Below, piece after piece: positions 1 to 6,422 of a stretch of 8,844 nt of DNA. This DNA is from Ilumatobacter sp. Its GTDB lineage: Bacteria > Actinomycetota > Acidimicrobiia > Acidimicrobiales > Ilumatobacteraceae. The translations under genes and the position numbers were made by a program. Location of the stretch: NCBI GenBank assembly GCA_029263275.1, contig JAJCXU010000276.1:1-8844 (forward strand), in the 5' to 3' direction. The notes beneath the pieces are model-generated. The model made no database searches, was not told where the DNA came from, and saw nothing but the letters and a program-made list of their open reading frames with translations. Position 1 is the stretch's first letter. Every line of letters starts with the position of its first letter.

Positions 1-1099
1 TGTCGATCAAGTTGTCGAGCACCTGCTCGACGCCGCCTGAAACCGCGAGGCCGAATCGCTCCGAGTCGGCGACATCGGACGACAGCTCGATGTCGCTGAG
101 CTCAGCTGTGGCGGCCCAGGTGCTGACTCGGTCGCGGACGAGGCGACTGAGGTCGACCCGGACGGGCTCTTGCCGTTTCTCGGTGCGGGCCAAACGCAGC
201 AGGTCGTTGACGAGTTCGGAGAGTCGAGCCGTCTCGTCGATGGCGTCGCCAAGTTCGCCGGCGATGTCGCTGTCCGCATCGTCGGTATTGGCCGTGGTCG
301 CCGCCGATTGCAGGTTCTCCAGCCGGAGTCGCAGCGCGGTGAGTGGCGTGCGCAGTTGGTGCGAGGCCTCGGCGACGAAGGCGCGCTGTCGCTCGATCAG
401 CTCATCGAGCTGTCGGGCCATGTCGTTCAAGCCGGTCTCGAGGGACGCCAGTTCAGCCGGAGCGTTCGCGTCGCTCGTGATCGGGGTGAGATCGCCACTG
501 GAGAAACGTTCTGCTGCTGCCTGCAGCCGGCGAACCGGTCTGGTGACGGTGCCGGCAAGGAGCCAACCAACGATCGCGACGGTGAGGAGGACCACTGCGG
601 CGATCGCGATGAGACCGATCCAGAACCGCCAGACTCGTTCGTTCACTTCACTCGCATCGAAGGTGATGCGCACTGCTCCGTGGACCGTGCCGCCCGATGC
701 AACTGGTACGGCGACGAACAGCAGGTCGGTGTCGAGTGTGTCGGAGCGCCGCGTGCCCGTGCTGCGGTCGCCCCCGAGCGCGGTGCTGATCTCCGGACGC
801 GTCGAGAAGTCTCTGTCTGTTTCGCGCGACGAATCGATGATCGAGATCCCCTCGAGATCGACGACGATGACTCGGGCTCCAGTCGATGCGGCGTAGTCGG
901 CCGCCGGTACGTGGTCGGGCTCGAGGTCTTCCTGGAGAATGTCCTCGTAGATCGTCGCCAGGACCGTCGCATCTCGCTCGATGTCGGCAGTGAGCCGGTC
1001 GAATTCGCGCTGCTGGTAGACGATCGCGAGTGGAAGCTCGAGCAGGAGCAGCACCACAACGGTGATCGCCAGGTAGCTGAGAACCAACCGGCGAGTCAC
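1..1099 (-). CDS. Two-component sensor histidine kinase (3' part cut off by window edge)
   Basis: My translation of the reverse strand gives 366 residues open to the window edge. In order: TM helix 1 (about residues 5-27), an extracytoplasmic sensor segment of about 125 residues, TM helix 2 (about 158-182, after VWRFW), a HAMP linker that begins near the TVTRPVRRLQ segment, and a HisKA dimerisation domain with H-box EASHQLRTPLTALR. His247 is the likely autophosphorylation site. An N-box-like GVEQVLDNLID ends the visible part, so the G-box region lies outside the window. The GTG start (1099-1097) overlaps the regulator's TGA (1098-1096) in a GTGA junction, so the two are translationally coupled. 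By family, it would autophosphorylate and pass the phosphate to the neighbouring regulator. The sensor segment has no motif I recognise, so the signal is unknown. Divergent placement suggests control of the redox genes from 1920. Confidence 0.93.
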   Translation of the reverse strand, partial: MTRRLVLSYLAITVVVLLLLELPLAIVYQQREFDRLTADIERDATVLATIYEDILQEDLEPDHVPAADYAASTGARVIVVDLEGISIIDSSRETDRDFSTRPEISTALGGDRSTGTRRSDTLDTDLLFVAVPVASGGTVHGAVRITFDASEVNERVWRFWIGLIAIAAVVLLTVAIVGWLLAGTVTRPVRRLQAAAERFSSGDLTPITSDANAPAELASLETGLNDMARQLDELIERQRAFVAEASHQLRTPLTALRLRLENLQSAATTANTDDADSDIAGELGDAIDETARLSELVNDLLRLARTEKRQEPVRVDLSRLVRDRVSTWAATAELSDIELSSDVADSERFGLAVSGGVEQVLDNLID

Positions 1100-1770
1100 T
1101 GGTCGGACTCAGGGTCGACGAGCGCGAACCCCACGCTTCGGATCGTCACGATGCGTTCCGCACCGATCTTCTTGCGGAGCGATGCGATGTGGACGTCGAG
1201 CGTCTTGGTCGAACCCCACCAATTCTCGTCCCAGACGTCGTGGATGATCTCGTCGCGTGACCGCACTGCGCCGACGTCGCGAGCGAGATAGTCGAGGAGG
1301 TCGTACTCCTTCGGGGTCAGCGTGAGGAGCTCGCCGGCAAGCGTGACCTGATGGGTACGGGTGTCGATGCGGAGTGCACCAACATCGATGGCTGCCTGGG
1401 CATCCACAGCGGGAACCGCCGATGCTGTGCGGCGATGCACGGCGCCGATGCGGGCCACCAACTCACGGAAGCCGAACGGTTTCACCACGTAGTCGTCGGC
1501 ACCGAGTTCTAGCAGGGCGACCCGGTCGATCTCCTCGCCGCGGGCGGTGACCACGATGATGGGCACATTCGAGACCGCCCGCAGCTCTCGGCACACCACT
1601 CGTCCATCGACGTCGGGCAGGCCGAGATCCAGCAAGACCAGGTCGGCGGGCGCTGCAGCGATGGCATCGGCGCCGGTCGCAACATGGTCGACGGTGAAGC
1701 CTTCACGGCGGAGCCCCGTGCACAGCGGGTCGGCAATCGTTGGGTCATCTTCGACCACGAGGAGGCGCAT
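1096..1770 (-). CDS. OmpR/PhoB-family response regulator
   Basis: This 224-residue protein is the usual length for the family. The receiver domain (about 1-115) has the acidic pair Glu7/Asp8/Asp9, phosphoacceptor Asp48 in the DLVLLDLGLPDVDG segment, Thr75, Tyr94 and Lys97 in YVVKP. The C-terminal winged helix (about 130-220) shows the TLTPKEYDLLDYLA segment, recognition-helix residues around STKTLDVHIASLRKKIG, and the wing IRSVGFALV. It is a DNA-binding transcription factor activated by phosphorylation. It is the first gene of a two-gene unit with the histidine kinase (GTGA overlap). The ATG at 1770 is used because the receiver's first strand (MRLLVVEDD) starts there; the upstream Shine-Dalgarno match is weak. 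Targets cannot be read directly, but the divergent redox cluster is the obvious candidate. Confidence 0.95.
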   Translation of the reverse strand: MRLLVVEDDPTIADPLCTGLRREGFTVDHVATGADAIAAAPADLVLLDLGLPDVDGRVVCRELRAVSNVPIIVVTARGEEIDRVALLELGADDYVVKPFGFRELVARIGAVHRRTASAVPAVDAQAAIDVGALRIDTRTHQVTLAGELLTLTPKEYDLLDYLARDVGAVRSRDEIIHDVWDENWWGSTKTLDVHIASLRKKIGAERIVTIRSVGFALVDPESDQ

Positions 1771-1919
1771 GACGACAGCCTGTCACCGTCATCGGCCGCA
1801 GGTCGGAACCTTTGCCATTTGCTAACTCTTGGCTTCCGTCATGCTGGAGGTCGGATCCGTACGTTGATCGTCACATAGCGATCCGTTCCGGATGGCTTCA
1901 AACGAAAGGCAGTGCCCCC
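1771..1919. promoter_or_regulatory. Divergent intergenic region between regulator and redox cluster
   Basis: This 149-bp gap must hold the promoters of both divergent units. I could not place a convincing -35/-10 pair on either strand. Visible structure: the direct repeat GATCCGT at 1854-1860 and 1880-1886 (26 bp apart), and two TTTGC words 7 bp apart (1811-1815, 1818-1822). The second pair resembles the tandem half-sites bound by OmpR-type regulators, but such short words also occur by chance. A GAAAGG ribosome-binding site (1904-1909) serves the plus-strand gene. Confidence 0.45.
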
Positions 1920-2609
1920 ATGAACAAGCGCACCTCATTCATCACCGCCGGGGCGGTGACCGGCGTTCTCCTCGCCGGTACCGCAGCCGTCGGCGCAAAC
2001 ATCGGCATCTTGAATGCGGCCGACAACGGCAACGTCGGTGAACTCAACGCAGCAGTCACGGTGACGACTCCGCCCGAGACCGTGCCGACCACTGTCGAGC
2101 CCCAGGTGATCGACGTCTATCTCGAAGAGCCCGCCGTGACCACACCAACAACCACGACGCCTCCGTCCACCGCACCTGAGACATTGACGCAGGAGTTCGC
2201 CGTCGACGATGCCGGCACGGTGACCGTCGAGTCGACCGGCACCGGCGTGCTGCTCGATGGTGTGGTGGTCGCCGAGGGATGGACGTGGACCAGCAGCCAG
2301 TCGGCCGACGGCGAACTCGAAGTGACGTTCACCTCGGCTGATGCTGAGTACGTGTTCTACGCCAGCCTTGCCGAAGACGGGACCATCGTTGCTCGCGTCG
2401 ATCAGCCAATCGTGAACATCGTCCGGGTGCCAGCACCGTCGGCGCCCGCAGCGGCGCCGAGCAACACGGCTCCGTCCAGCGGCCAGGCAGATCCCGGCGT
2501 CCAGTCTGATGACGGCCATGACGACGATCATGAGGATGAGCACGACGAAGAAGACGAACACGACGAGCATGACGAAGACGAGCACGAAGGCGGTGAGGAC
2601 GATGACTGA
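1920..2609 (+). CDS. Secreted or anchored protein with Asp/Glu/His-rich C-terminal tail
   Basis: I do not recognise a family. The ATG at 1920 has GAAAGG ten bases upstream and begins directly with a signal sequence (MNKRT, then a hydrophobic stretch to about residue 30), so I prefer it to an in-frame ATG at 1812. The 229-residue product continues with a Thr/Pro-rich linker (about 45-88) and a compact beta-rich-looking segment (about 89-165) with GWTWTSS and VTFTSADAEYVFYASL. An Ala/Pro linker follows (about 168-192). The final 33 residues contain 14 Asp, 10 Glu and 6 His (His200, 204, 208, 214, 217, 222). That tail suggests binding of divalent metal or calcium outside the membrane; this is inference. 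It is the first gene of the plus-strand cluster and overlaps the next gene by 8 bases. I see no FMN-binding (FMN_bind) domain and no clear flavinylation motif. Confidence 0.85.
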   Translation: MNKRTSFITAGAVTGVLLAGTAAVGANIGILNAADNGNVGELNAAVTVTTPPETVPTTVEPQVIDVYLEEPAVTTPTTTTPPSTAPETLTQEFAVDDAGTVTVESTGTGVLLDGVVVAEGWTWTSSQSADGELEVTFTSADAEYVFYASLAEDGTIVARVDQPIVNIVRVPAPSAPAAAPSNTAPSSGQADPGVQSDDGHDDDHEDEHDEEDEHDEHDEDEHEGGEDDD

Positions 2610-3174
2610 CGCCCGCCCAACCCCGTCCACCGATCAAATCGACAGGGTCGCTGCGCTCCGAGCGCGTCGGTCCGGAGCTGCTGCATCCGCAGGCAGTACT
2701 GCGTCGGCCCGGCCGAAGCGCCGGCGTCGTCACGTTGCCCAGGGCAGCCGCATTCTCGCTGCCGGGCTCGGCGCCACCACGATGCTGGGCATCGTGACGG
2801 TGCTCGGGCTGGACAACCCGGTCATTGGTGCCGACGAGTCCGTCACGTCGACGGTGCCGTTGGCGCCGGTTCCTCCGGTGACGCAAGTACCGGTGACGGT
2901 TGCGGCTCCCCCGGTACAGATCGTGATCCATCGCGTCCCCGCCGCTTCGGCACCGACCACTGATGTCGTGGAAAGTGAAGCGGTGGCGGCCCCCGCCGAG
3001 ACCTTTCCGGCGGCACCTGTGCAGCTCACGGCCAACCCGGTGGTGCAGACCGTCACCGTGGCCGCTCCCAGTCAGCCTCGAGCGTCGTCCTCATCGTCGT
3101 CGTCGTCATCATCGTCGTCGCCCGCTCCGGCACCGGCGCCCGCTCCGGCAGCGACGACCAGCGGAAGCAACTGA
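2602..3174 (+). CDS. Membrane-anchored Ser/Pro/Ala-rich stalk protein
   Basis: I recognise no family. I chose the ATG at 2602, inside the end of the preceding gene (ATGACTGA overlap) and behind GGTGAGG. Longer in-frame starts would only translate the acidic-tail DNA in a second frame. The 190-residue product has a basic cytosolic N-terminus ending in RPKRRRRH (about 38-45), one hydrophobic helix (about 48-70), then about 120 residues of Val/Pro/Ala-rich low complexity. It ends with twelve consecutive serines (3085-3120), a PAPAPAPAPA run and TTSGSN. By the positive-inside rule the C-terminus should be outside. It looks like an anchor plus flexible linker with no folded domain attached. The stop TGA (3172-3174) is in the same frame as the ApbE-like gene that begins at 3178, so one changed codon would fuse the two. 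Confidence 0.8.
   Translation: MTDARPTPSTDQIDRVAALRARRSGAAASAGSTASARPKRRRRHVAQGSRILAAGLGATTMLGIVTVLGLDNPVIGADESVTSTVPLAPVPPVTQVPVTVAAPPVQIVIHRVPAASAPTTDVVESEAVAAPAETFPAAPVQLTANPVVQTVTVAAPSQPRASSSSSSSSSSSSPAPAPAPAPAATTSGSN
3085..3120 (+). repeat. TCN triplet tract encoding twelve serines
   Basis: Twelve successive serine codons, nine TCG or TCC and three TCA, form a near-perfect triplet microsatellite. It is followed by a 12-base unit CCCGCTCCGGCA repeated at 3121-3132 and 3139-3150. Because the unit is three bases, slippage would change linker length but keep the frame. Confidence 0.85.
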
Positions 3175-3177
3175 ACG

Positions 3178-4113
3178 ATGTCGGTTGTTGACCATCGATT
3201 CCGGGTGATGGCGAGCGGGACGCAACTCTTGCTCGTCGACCCGGTGCCCGGTGCGGCGGGGTGGGCAGAGTCACGGCTCCGTGAACTCGAGGCCCGCTGG
3301 AGCCGATTCGTCGACACCAGCGACATCACGACCGTGAACCAGAACCCAGACAGCTGGGTGCCGGTGAGCGCCGACACGATCGATCTCATTCGCACGATGC
3401 AGGTGGCGAGCACGGTGACCGGTGGGGCCTACGACCCGACCTTTCTGCACCGTCTGCTCAGTGCTGGCTACACCTCGAGCATCGATGATCCCGACCGCAT
3501 GACGATCGCTGTCGACTCGCCGTGTCTGACGCACACCGTGCATGACGTGCGCATCGATTCGAGCACATCGAGGGTGATGGTGCCAGCTGGCCTGTCGTTG
3601 GATCCTGGTGGCATCGGCAAGGGGTGTGCGGCCGATCTCATCGTCTCAGCCCTCGTTGCGGGAGGGACGGCAGGTGCACTCGTGAGCATCGGCGGCGACA
3701 TTGCTGCGGCAGGAACGACACCCACTGCCGAGGGCTGGCATGTACACATCGAAGACCCGCACCGCCCTGCTCAGGTGGTGGCGACGTTGGGCGTGTCCGC
3801 CGGCGGCGTCGCCACGTCGAGCACGCGATCGAGGCGATGGCTGCACGAGGGAGCCGAGCAACATCACATCATCGATCCGGCAACAGGCACAGTTTCAACG
3901 ACCGACTTGGCCACCGTCACGGTCGTTGCCAATGCTGGCTGGCTCGCCGAGGCACACGCGACCGCAGCACTCCTTGCGGGCCGTGCCGCCGCAATCGACT
4001 ATCTCGACGCACACGGTCTGACCGGCGTCGCGATCGACACAACCGGCGCGGTGTCCGCAACGGTTGACATCGCCGACGGTGTGGTGGCTCACGCGGTGGG
4101 AGTGACGGCATGA
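3178..4113 (+). CDS. apbE: ApbE-family FAD:protein FMN transferase
   Basis: This 311-residue protein matches the ApbE core by motif order: WSRF..TSDI (41-50), GAYDPT (83-88), LDPGGIGKG (141-149), SIGGDIAAAG (170-179), HHIIDPATG (229-237) and VTVV..GWLAEAHATA near 247-263. The family transfers FMN from FAD to a Ser/Thr of a target protein through a phosphoester bond, with Mg2+. The position usually held by a metal-ligand Asp, four residues before Thr262, appears to be Glu258. I recall this variant from actinobacterial relatives. There is no signal peptide or lipobox: the protein starts at the first core strand (HRFRVMASGTQLLLV). The start is 4 bases after the stalk gene's TGA with only a weak GCGGAAG upstream, so translation is probably coupled. 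It overlaps the next gene by ATGA. No acceptor protein with a clear flavinylation motif is visible nearby. Confidence 0.9.
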   Translation: MSVVDHRFRVMASGTQLLLVDPVPGAAGWAESRLRELEARWSRFVDTSDITTVNQNPDSWVPVSADTIDLIRTMQVASTVTGGAYDPTFLHRLLSAGYTSSIDDPDRMTIAVDSPCLTHTVHDVRIDSSTSRVMVPAGLSLDPGGIGKGCAADLIVSALVAGGTAGALVSIGGDIAAAGTTPTAEGWHVHIEDPHRPAQVVATLGVSAGGVATSSTRSRRWLHEGAEQHHIIDPATGTVSTTDLATVTVVANAGWLAEAHATAALLAGRAAAIDYLDAHGLTGVAIDTTGAVSATVDIADGVVAHAVGVTA

Positions 4114-4757
4114 ACCCGCAGATCTGGTGGTACATCGCTCGGGCCTCCGGGATCATCGCGTGGCTGTTCATCACGGCGTCGGTGCTGTGGGGCATCATGC
4201 TGTCGACCAAGCTGTTCCCGGCCCAGCGCCGGCCCGCGTGGTTGCTCGACTTGCACCGCGGGCTCGGCGCGATGAGCGTGCTGTTTCTGCTGACCCACGT
4301 GGCGGCGCTGATCGGCGACAACTGGATCCATTTCGATGTCGTCGACATCGTTGTGCCATTCGCCAGCGAGTGGAAGCCCTGGCAGGTTGCCCTCGGGGTG
4401 TTCGCGATGTGGGGCTTGGTCATCGTCGAGGTGACCTCGCTGGCAATGAAGCGACTGCCCAAGAAGGTGTGGCGCGGCATCCACTTCACCAGCTATCTCA
4501 CGTTCCTGCTGACGAGCCTGCACGGCACCTTTGCCGGGACTGACGCGACCAACAGGCTCTACGTGGGGACGACGATCATCACGACGGGGGCGCTGGTGTT
4601 TGCCGTCCTGCACCGCATCATCTCCCGTCCGGTTGCGCAAGCATCCAGGGTGGCCGATGCACCGGACGCCTTCTCTGAACCTGGCACGAAGGTGTTCTGG
4701 AAAGCGCCCGATCCTGCCGCCCGCTCCAACAGCGAAATTGGCGCCCGCGCCGAGTAG
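4110..4757 (+). CDS. Ferric-reductase-like transmembrane haem protein
   Basis: The 215-residue protein has about five hydrophobic helices (roughly 8-30, 50-68, 92-112, 124-142, 150-171) and a polar C-terminal tail. His49 and His63 are 14 residues apart (LDLHRGLG, LLTHVAAL), and His125 and His138 are 13 apart (WRGIHFTSY, LTSLHGTF). That is the pairing expected for two b-type haems stacked across the membrane in the ferric reductase/NADPH oxidase/YedZ-MsrQ superfamily. Unlike full ferric reductases it has no FAD or NAD(P)H domain, so electrons must come from a partner. Its ATG overlaps the apbE-like stop (ATGA), implying coupled translation and shared function. The likely role is moving electrons across the membrane to an outside acceptor; the substrate is unknown and iron reduction is not shown. 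MsrQ-like function is an alternative, but no MsrP-type gene is present. Confidence 0.85.
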   Translation: MNPQIWWYIARASGIIAWLFITASVLWGIMLSTKLFPAQRRPAWLLDLHRGLGAMSVLFLLTHVAALIGDNWIHFDVVDIVVPFASEWKPWQVALGVFAMWGLVIVEVTSLAMKRLPKKVWRGIHFTSYLTFLLTSLHGTFAGTDATNRLYVGTTIITTGALVFAVLHRIISRPVAQASRVADAPDAFSEPGTKVFWKAPDPAARSNSEIGARAE

Positions 4758-4766
4758 AAGAATCGT

Positions 4767-6242
4767 ATGACGGACGCTGCAGTCGAACATGTCGACGTAC
4801 TGATCGTGGGTGCCGGGATCTCTGGGATCGGCGGTGCCTATCACCTCCGCGATCAATGCCCGGAGAAGACCTTCATGATCCTGGAGAATCAGGAGGGCTA
4901 CGGCGGCACATGGCGGACGCACACGTACCCGGGCATCCGCTCCGACAGCGACCTCCACACGTTCGGCTACCGGTTCAAGCCGTGGCGCAACGCTCCGATT
5001 GCCTCGGCCGAGGAGATCATGACGTATCTCGGCGAAGTGATCGACGAGAACGACCTCGCTCGACACATCCGTTACCAGCACGTGATCACCGCAGCGACAT
5101 GGTCATCCGACGACAAACTCTGGACACTCGAGGTAACGCGGGACGACACCGGTGAGCAACTGCGGTTCACGGCGAACTTCCTGTGGATGTGTCAGGGCTA
5201 CTACCGGCACTCCGAGGGCTACACGCCGACCTGGGAAGGGATGGATTCCTTCAAGGGGCCGATCGTGCATCCGCAGACGTGGCCCGACGACCTCGACTAC
5301 GCGGGGAAGAACGTCGTCGTGATCGGTTCCGGGGCCACGGCCGCGACGCTCATCCCTGCCATGGCCGAGGACTGCAACCACATCACGATGCTGCAGCGAT
5401 CACCCACCTATTTCGTGGCCGGTCGCAACATCAATGAGCTGGTCGAGTCGTTGCGAGAGATCGACATCGACGAGGCATGGATCCATGAGATCGCGCGGCG
5501 CAGGATCCTGCACGATCAGAACGTCTTCATGGAGTTGGCTGCGGCTGAGCCCGAGATGGTGAAGCAAGAGTTGCTCGCGGGCATCCGCGAATACCTCCCC
5601 GACGACTATGACGTCGAGAAGCACTTCGCTCCGTCGTACCGGCCGTGGCGGCAGCGTGTGGCGTTCGTGCCCGACGGCGACCTGTTCCAGGGCATCGCGA
5701 GCGGGAAGGCGTCGGTGGTGACCGACCACATCGTCCGGTTCAACGAAACGGGCATCGAACTCGAATCGGGTGAGCAACTCGATGCCGACATCATCATCAC
5801 GGCGACCGGATTCAACCTCAACGTGCTCGGCGACATCGCGTTCACGATCGACGGTGAACCGCTCGCGTTCCACGACGCCATCACCTACCGCGGGACAATG
5901 TTCACCGGTATCCCGAACATGGCCTGGGTGTTCGGATACTTCCGAGCGAGCTGGACGCTGCGCGCTGACATGATCGGCGACTTCGTGTGCCGACTGCTCC
6001 GGCACATGGACGAGCGAGGTGCAGCGGTCGTCACGCCGACACTGCGCGAGTCAGACGCCGATATGACGCTGTCGCCATGGGTCGACCCGGAGAACTTCAA
6101 CCCGGGCTATCTGTCCCGCGGGCTACATCTGCTCCCCAAGCAGGGTGACCACGAACCGTGGCAGCACAAGCAGCTGTACTTGGTGGAGAAGGACGAACTC
6201 CCGACGGCTGACCTGGAGGACGGGTCGCTCGTCTACGACTGA
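4767..6242 (+). CDS. EthA-like flavin-dependent Baeyer-Villiger monooxygenase
   Basis: The 491 residues cover a full-length family member, close to the length of mycobacterial EthA. Visible motifs are the FAD dinucleotide-binding VGAGISG (14-20), GGTW (46-49), YPGIRSDSD (54-62), the type I BVMO fingerprint FxGxxxHxxxWP (Phe162-Pro173), the NADPH-binding VIGSGATA (185-192), YRPWRQR with Arg297 as a possible catalytic arginine, and ATG (346-348). The family uses NADPH and O2 to insert oxygen next to ketones or to oxidise sulfur. EthA is known for activating thioamides such as ethionamide. The natural substrate here is unknown. The ATG lies 9 bases after the ferric-reductase-like gene, preceded by AGAAGAA, so cotranscription with the redox cluster is likely. 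A TetR-family gene lies downstream in convergent orientation, unlike the divergent ethA-ethR pair. Confidence 0.92.
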   Translation: MTDAAVEHVDVLIVGAGISGIGGAYHLRDQCPEKTFMILENQEGYGGTWRTHTYPGIRSDSDLHTFGYRFKPWRNAPIASAEEIMTYLGEVIDENDLARHIRYQHVITAATWSSDDKLWTLEVTRDDTGEQLRFTANFLWMCQGYYRHSEGYTPTWEGMDSFKGPIVHPQTWPDDLDYAGKNVVVIGSGATAATLIPAMAEDCNHITMLQRSPTYFVAGRNINELVESLREIDIDEAWIHEIARRRILHDQNVFMELAAAEPEMVKQELLAGIREYLPDDYDVEKHFAPSYRPWRQRVAFVPDGDLFQGIASGKASVVTDHIVRFNETGIELESGEQLDADIIITATGFNLNVLGDIAFTIDGEPLAFHDAITYRGTMFTGIPNMAWVFGYFRASWTLRADMIGDFVCRLLRHMDERGAAVVTPTLRESDADMTLSPWVDPENFNPGYLSRGLHLLPKQGDHEPWQHKQLYLVEKDELPTADLEDGSLVYD

Positions 6243-6250
6243 GCTGTCGG

Positions 6251-6272
6251 GAGCGCCACATCTCGGCGCCTC
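6251..6272. terminator. Possible bidirectional hairpin after the monooxygenase
   Basis: GAGCGCC (6251-6257) can pair with GGCGCCTC (6265-6272) as a 7-bp stem with one bulged base and a 7-base loop. It begins 8 bases after the monooxygenase stop and lies just beyond the 3' end of the minus-strand tRNA-Gly. There is no T-tract on either side, so it would be an atypical terminator. Confidence 0.35.
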
Positions 6273-6274
6273 AC

Positions 6275-6348
6275 TGGAGCGGATACGGGGAATCGAACCC
6301 CGGTCAACAGGTTGGAAACCTGTGGCTCTACCATTGAGCTACATCCGC
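6275..6348 (-). tRNA. tRNA-Gly (anticodon TCC)
   Basis: The reverse strand folds as a complete cloverleaf. The acceptor is GCGGATG/TATCCGC with one G-U pair. The D arm is GCTC..GAGC, the anticodon stem ACAGG/CCTGT has loop TTTCCAA (anticodon on plus-strand bases 6314-6316), and the T arm is CGGGG/CCCCG with TTCGATT loop. The discriminator T at 6278 is followed by an encoded CCA (6277-6275). It decodes GGA/GGG glycine codons and shows no sign of degeneration. Confidence 0.96.
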
Positions 6349-6376
6349 AGAATTGCGTCGCTGATCGTAGCGTCTT

Positions 6377-6399
6377 CCGGGTGCCTGATGCACCTCCGG
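6377..6399 (-). terminator. Possible terminator hairpin after the TetR-family gene
   Basis: GGTGC (6380-6384) and GCACC (6390-6394) form a perfect 5-bp stem with a 5-base loop. It is extended by CCG/CGG across a two-base bulge. It lies 24 bases past the regulator's stop, before the tRNA-Gly. No T-tract follows on the minus strand. A TACGAT word between the hairpin and the tRNA could be the tRNA's own -10 element, which would fit a terminator separating the two units. Confidence 0.35.
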
Positions 6400-6422
6400 T
6401 CATCGCGTTTGATGCCGACTGC

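Noticed and set aside
12..1291. Long plus-strand open frames (12-896 and 170-1291) opposite the kinase and regulator
   Set aside because: They are antisense to well-supported domains. Their products are Arg/Ser-rich with no motif, as expected from GC-rich third-position bias.
1812..1919. Upstream in-frame ATG for the exported protein
   Set aside because: It would add 36 residues before a clean signal sequence and has no ribosome-binding site; the 1920 ATG has one.
2767..2800. GLGATTM segment in the stalk protein as a flavinylation motif
   Set aside because: It loosely resembles the (S/T)GA(T/S) site but lies inside the predicted membrane helix and lacks the usual preceding Asp.
1935..2931. 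Minus-strand frames across the exported-protein genes
   Set aside because: Repetitive acidic and Val/Pro-rich codons read backwards leave these frames open. They have no motif and no start signal.
4089..5081. 330-residue minus-strand frame opposite the ferric-reductase-like gene and the monooxygenase start
   Set aside because: It spans two genes with clear motifs on the other strand, and its product is His/Arg/Asp-rich without recognisable domains.
6279..6290. GCGGATACGGGG also found at 8527-8538 before tRNA-Pro
   Set aside because: The copy at 6279 is explained by tRNA-Gly acceptor and T-arm sequence, and the other overlaps the start of tRNA-Pro. A shared 12-mer of GC-rich tRNA-like sequence is most likely chance, and the identity does not extend.
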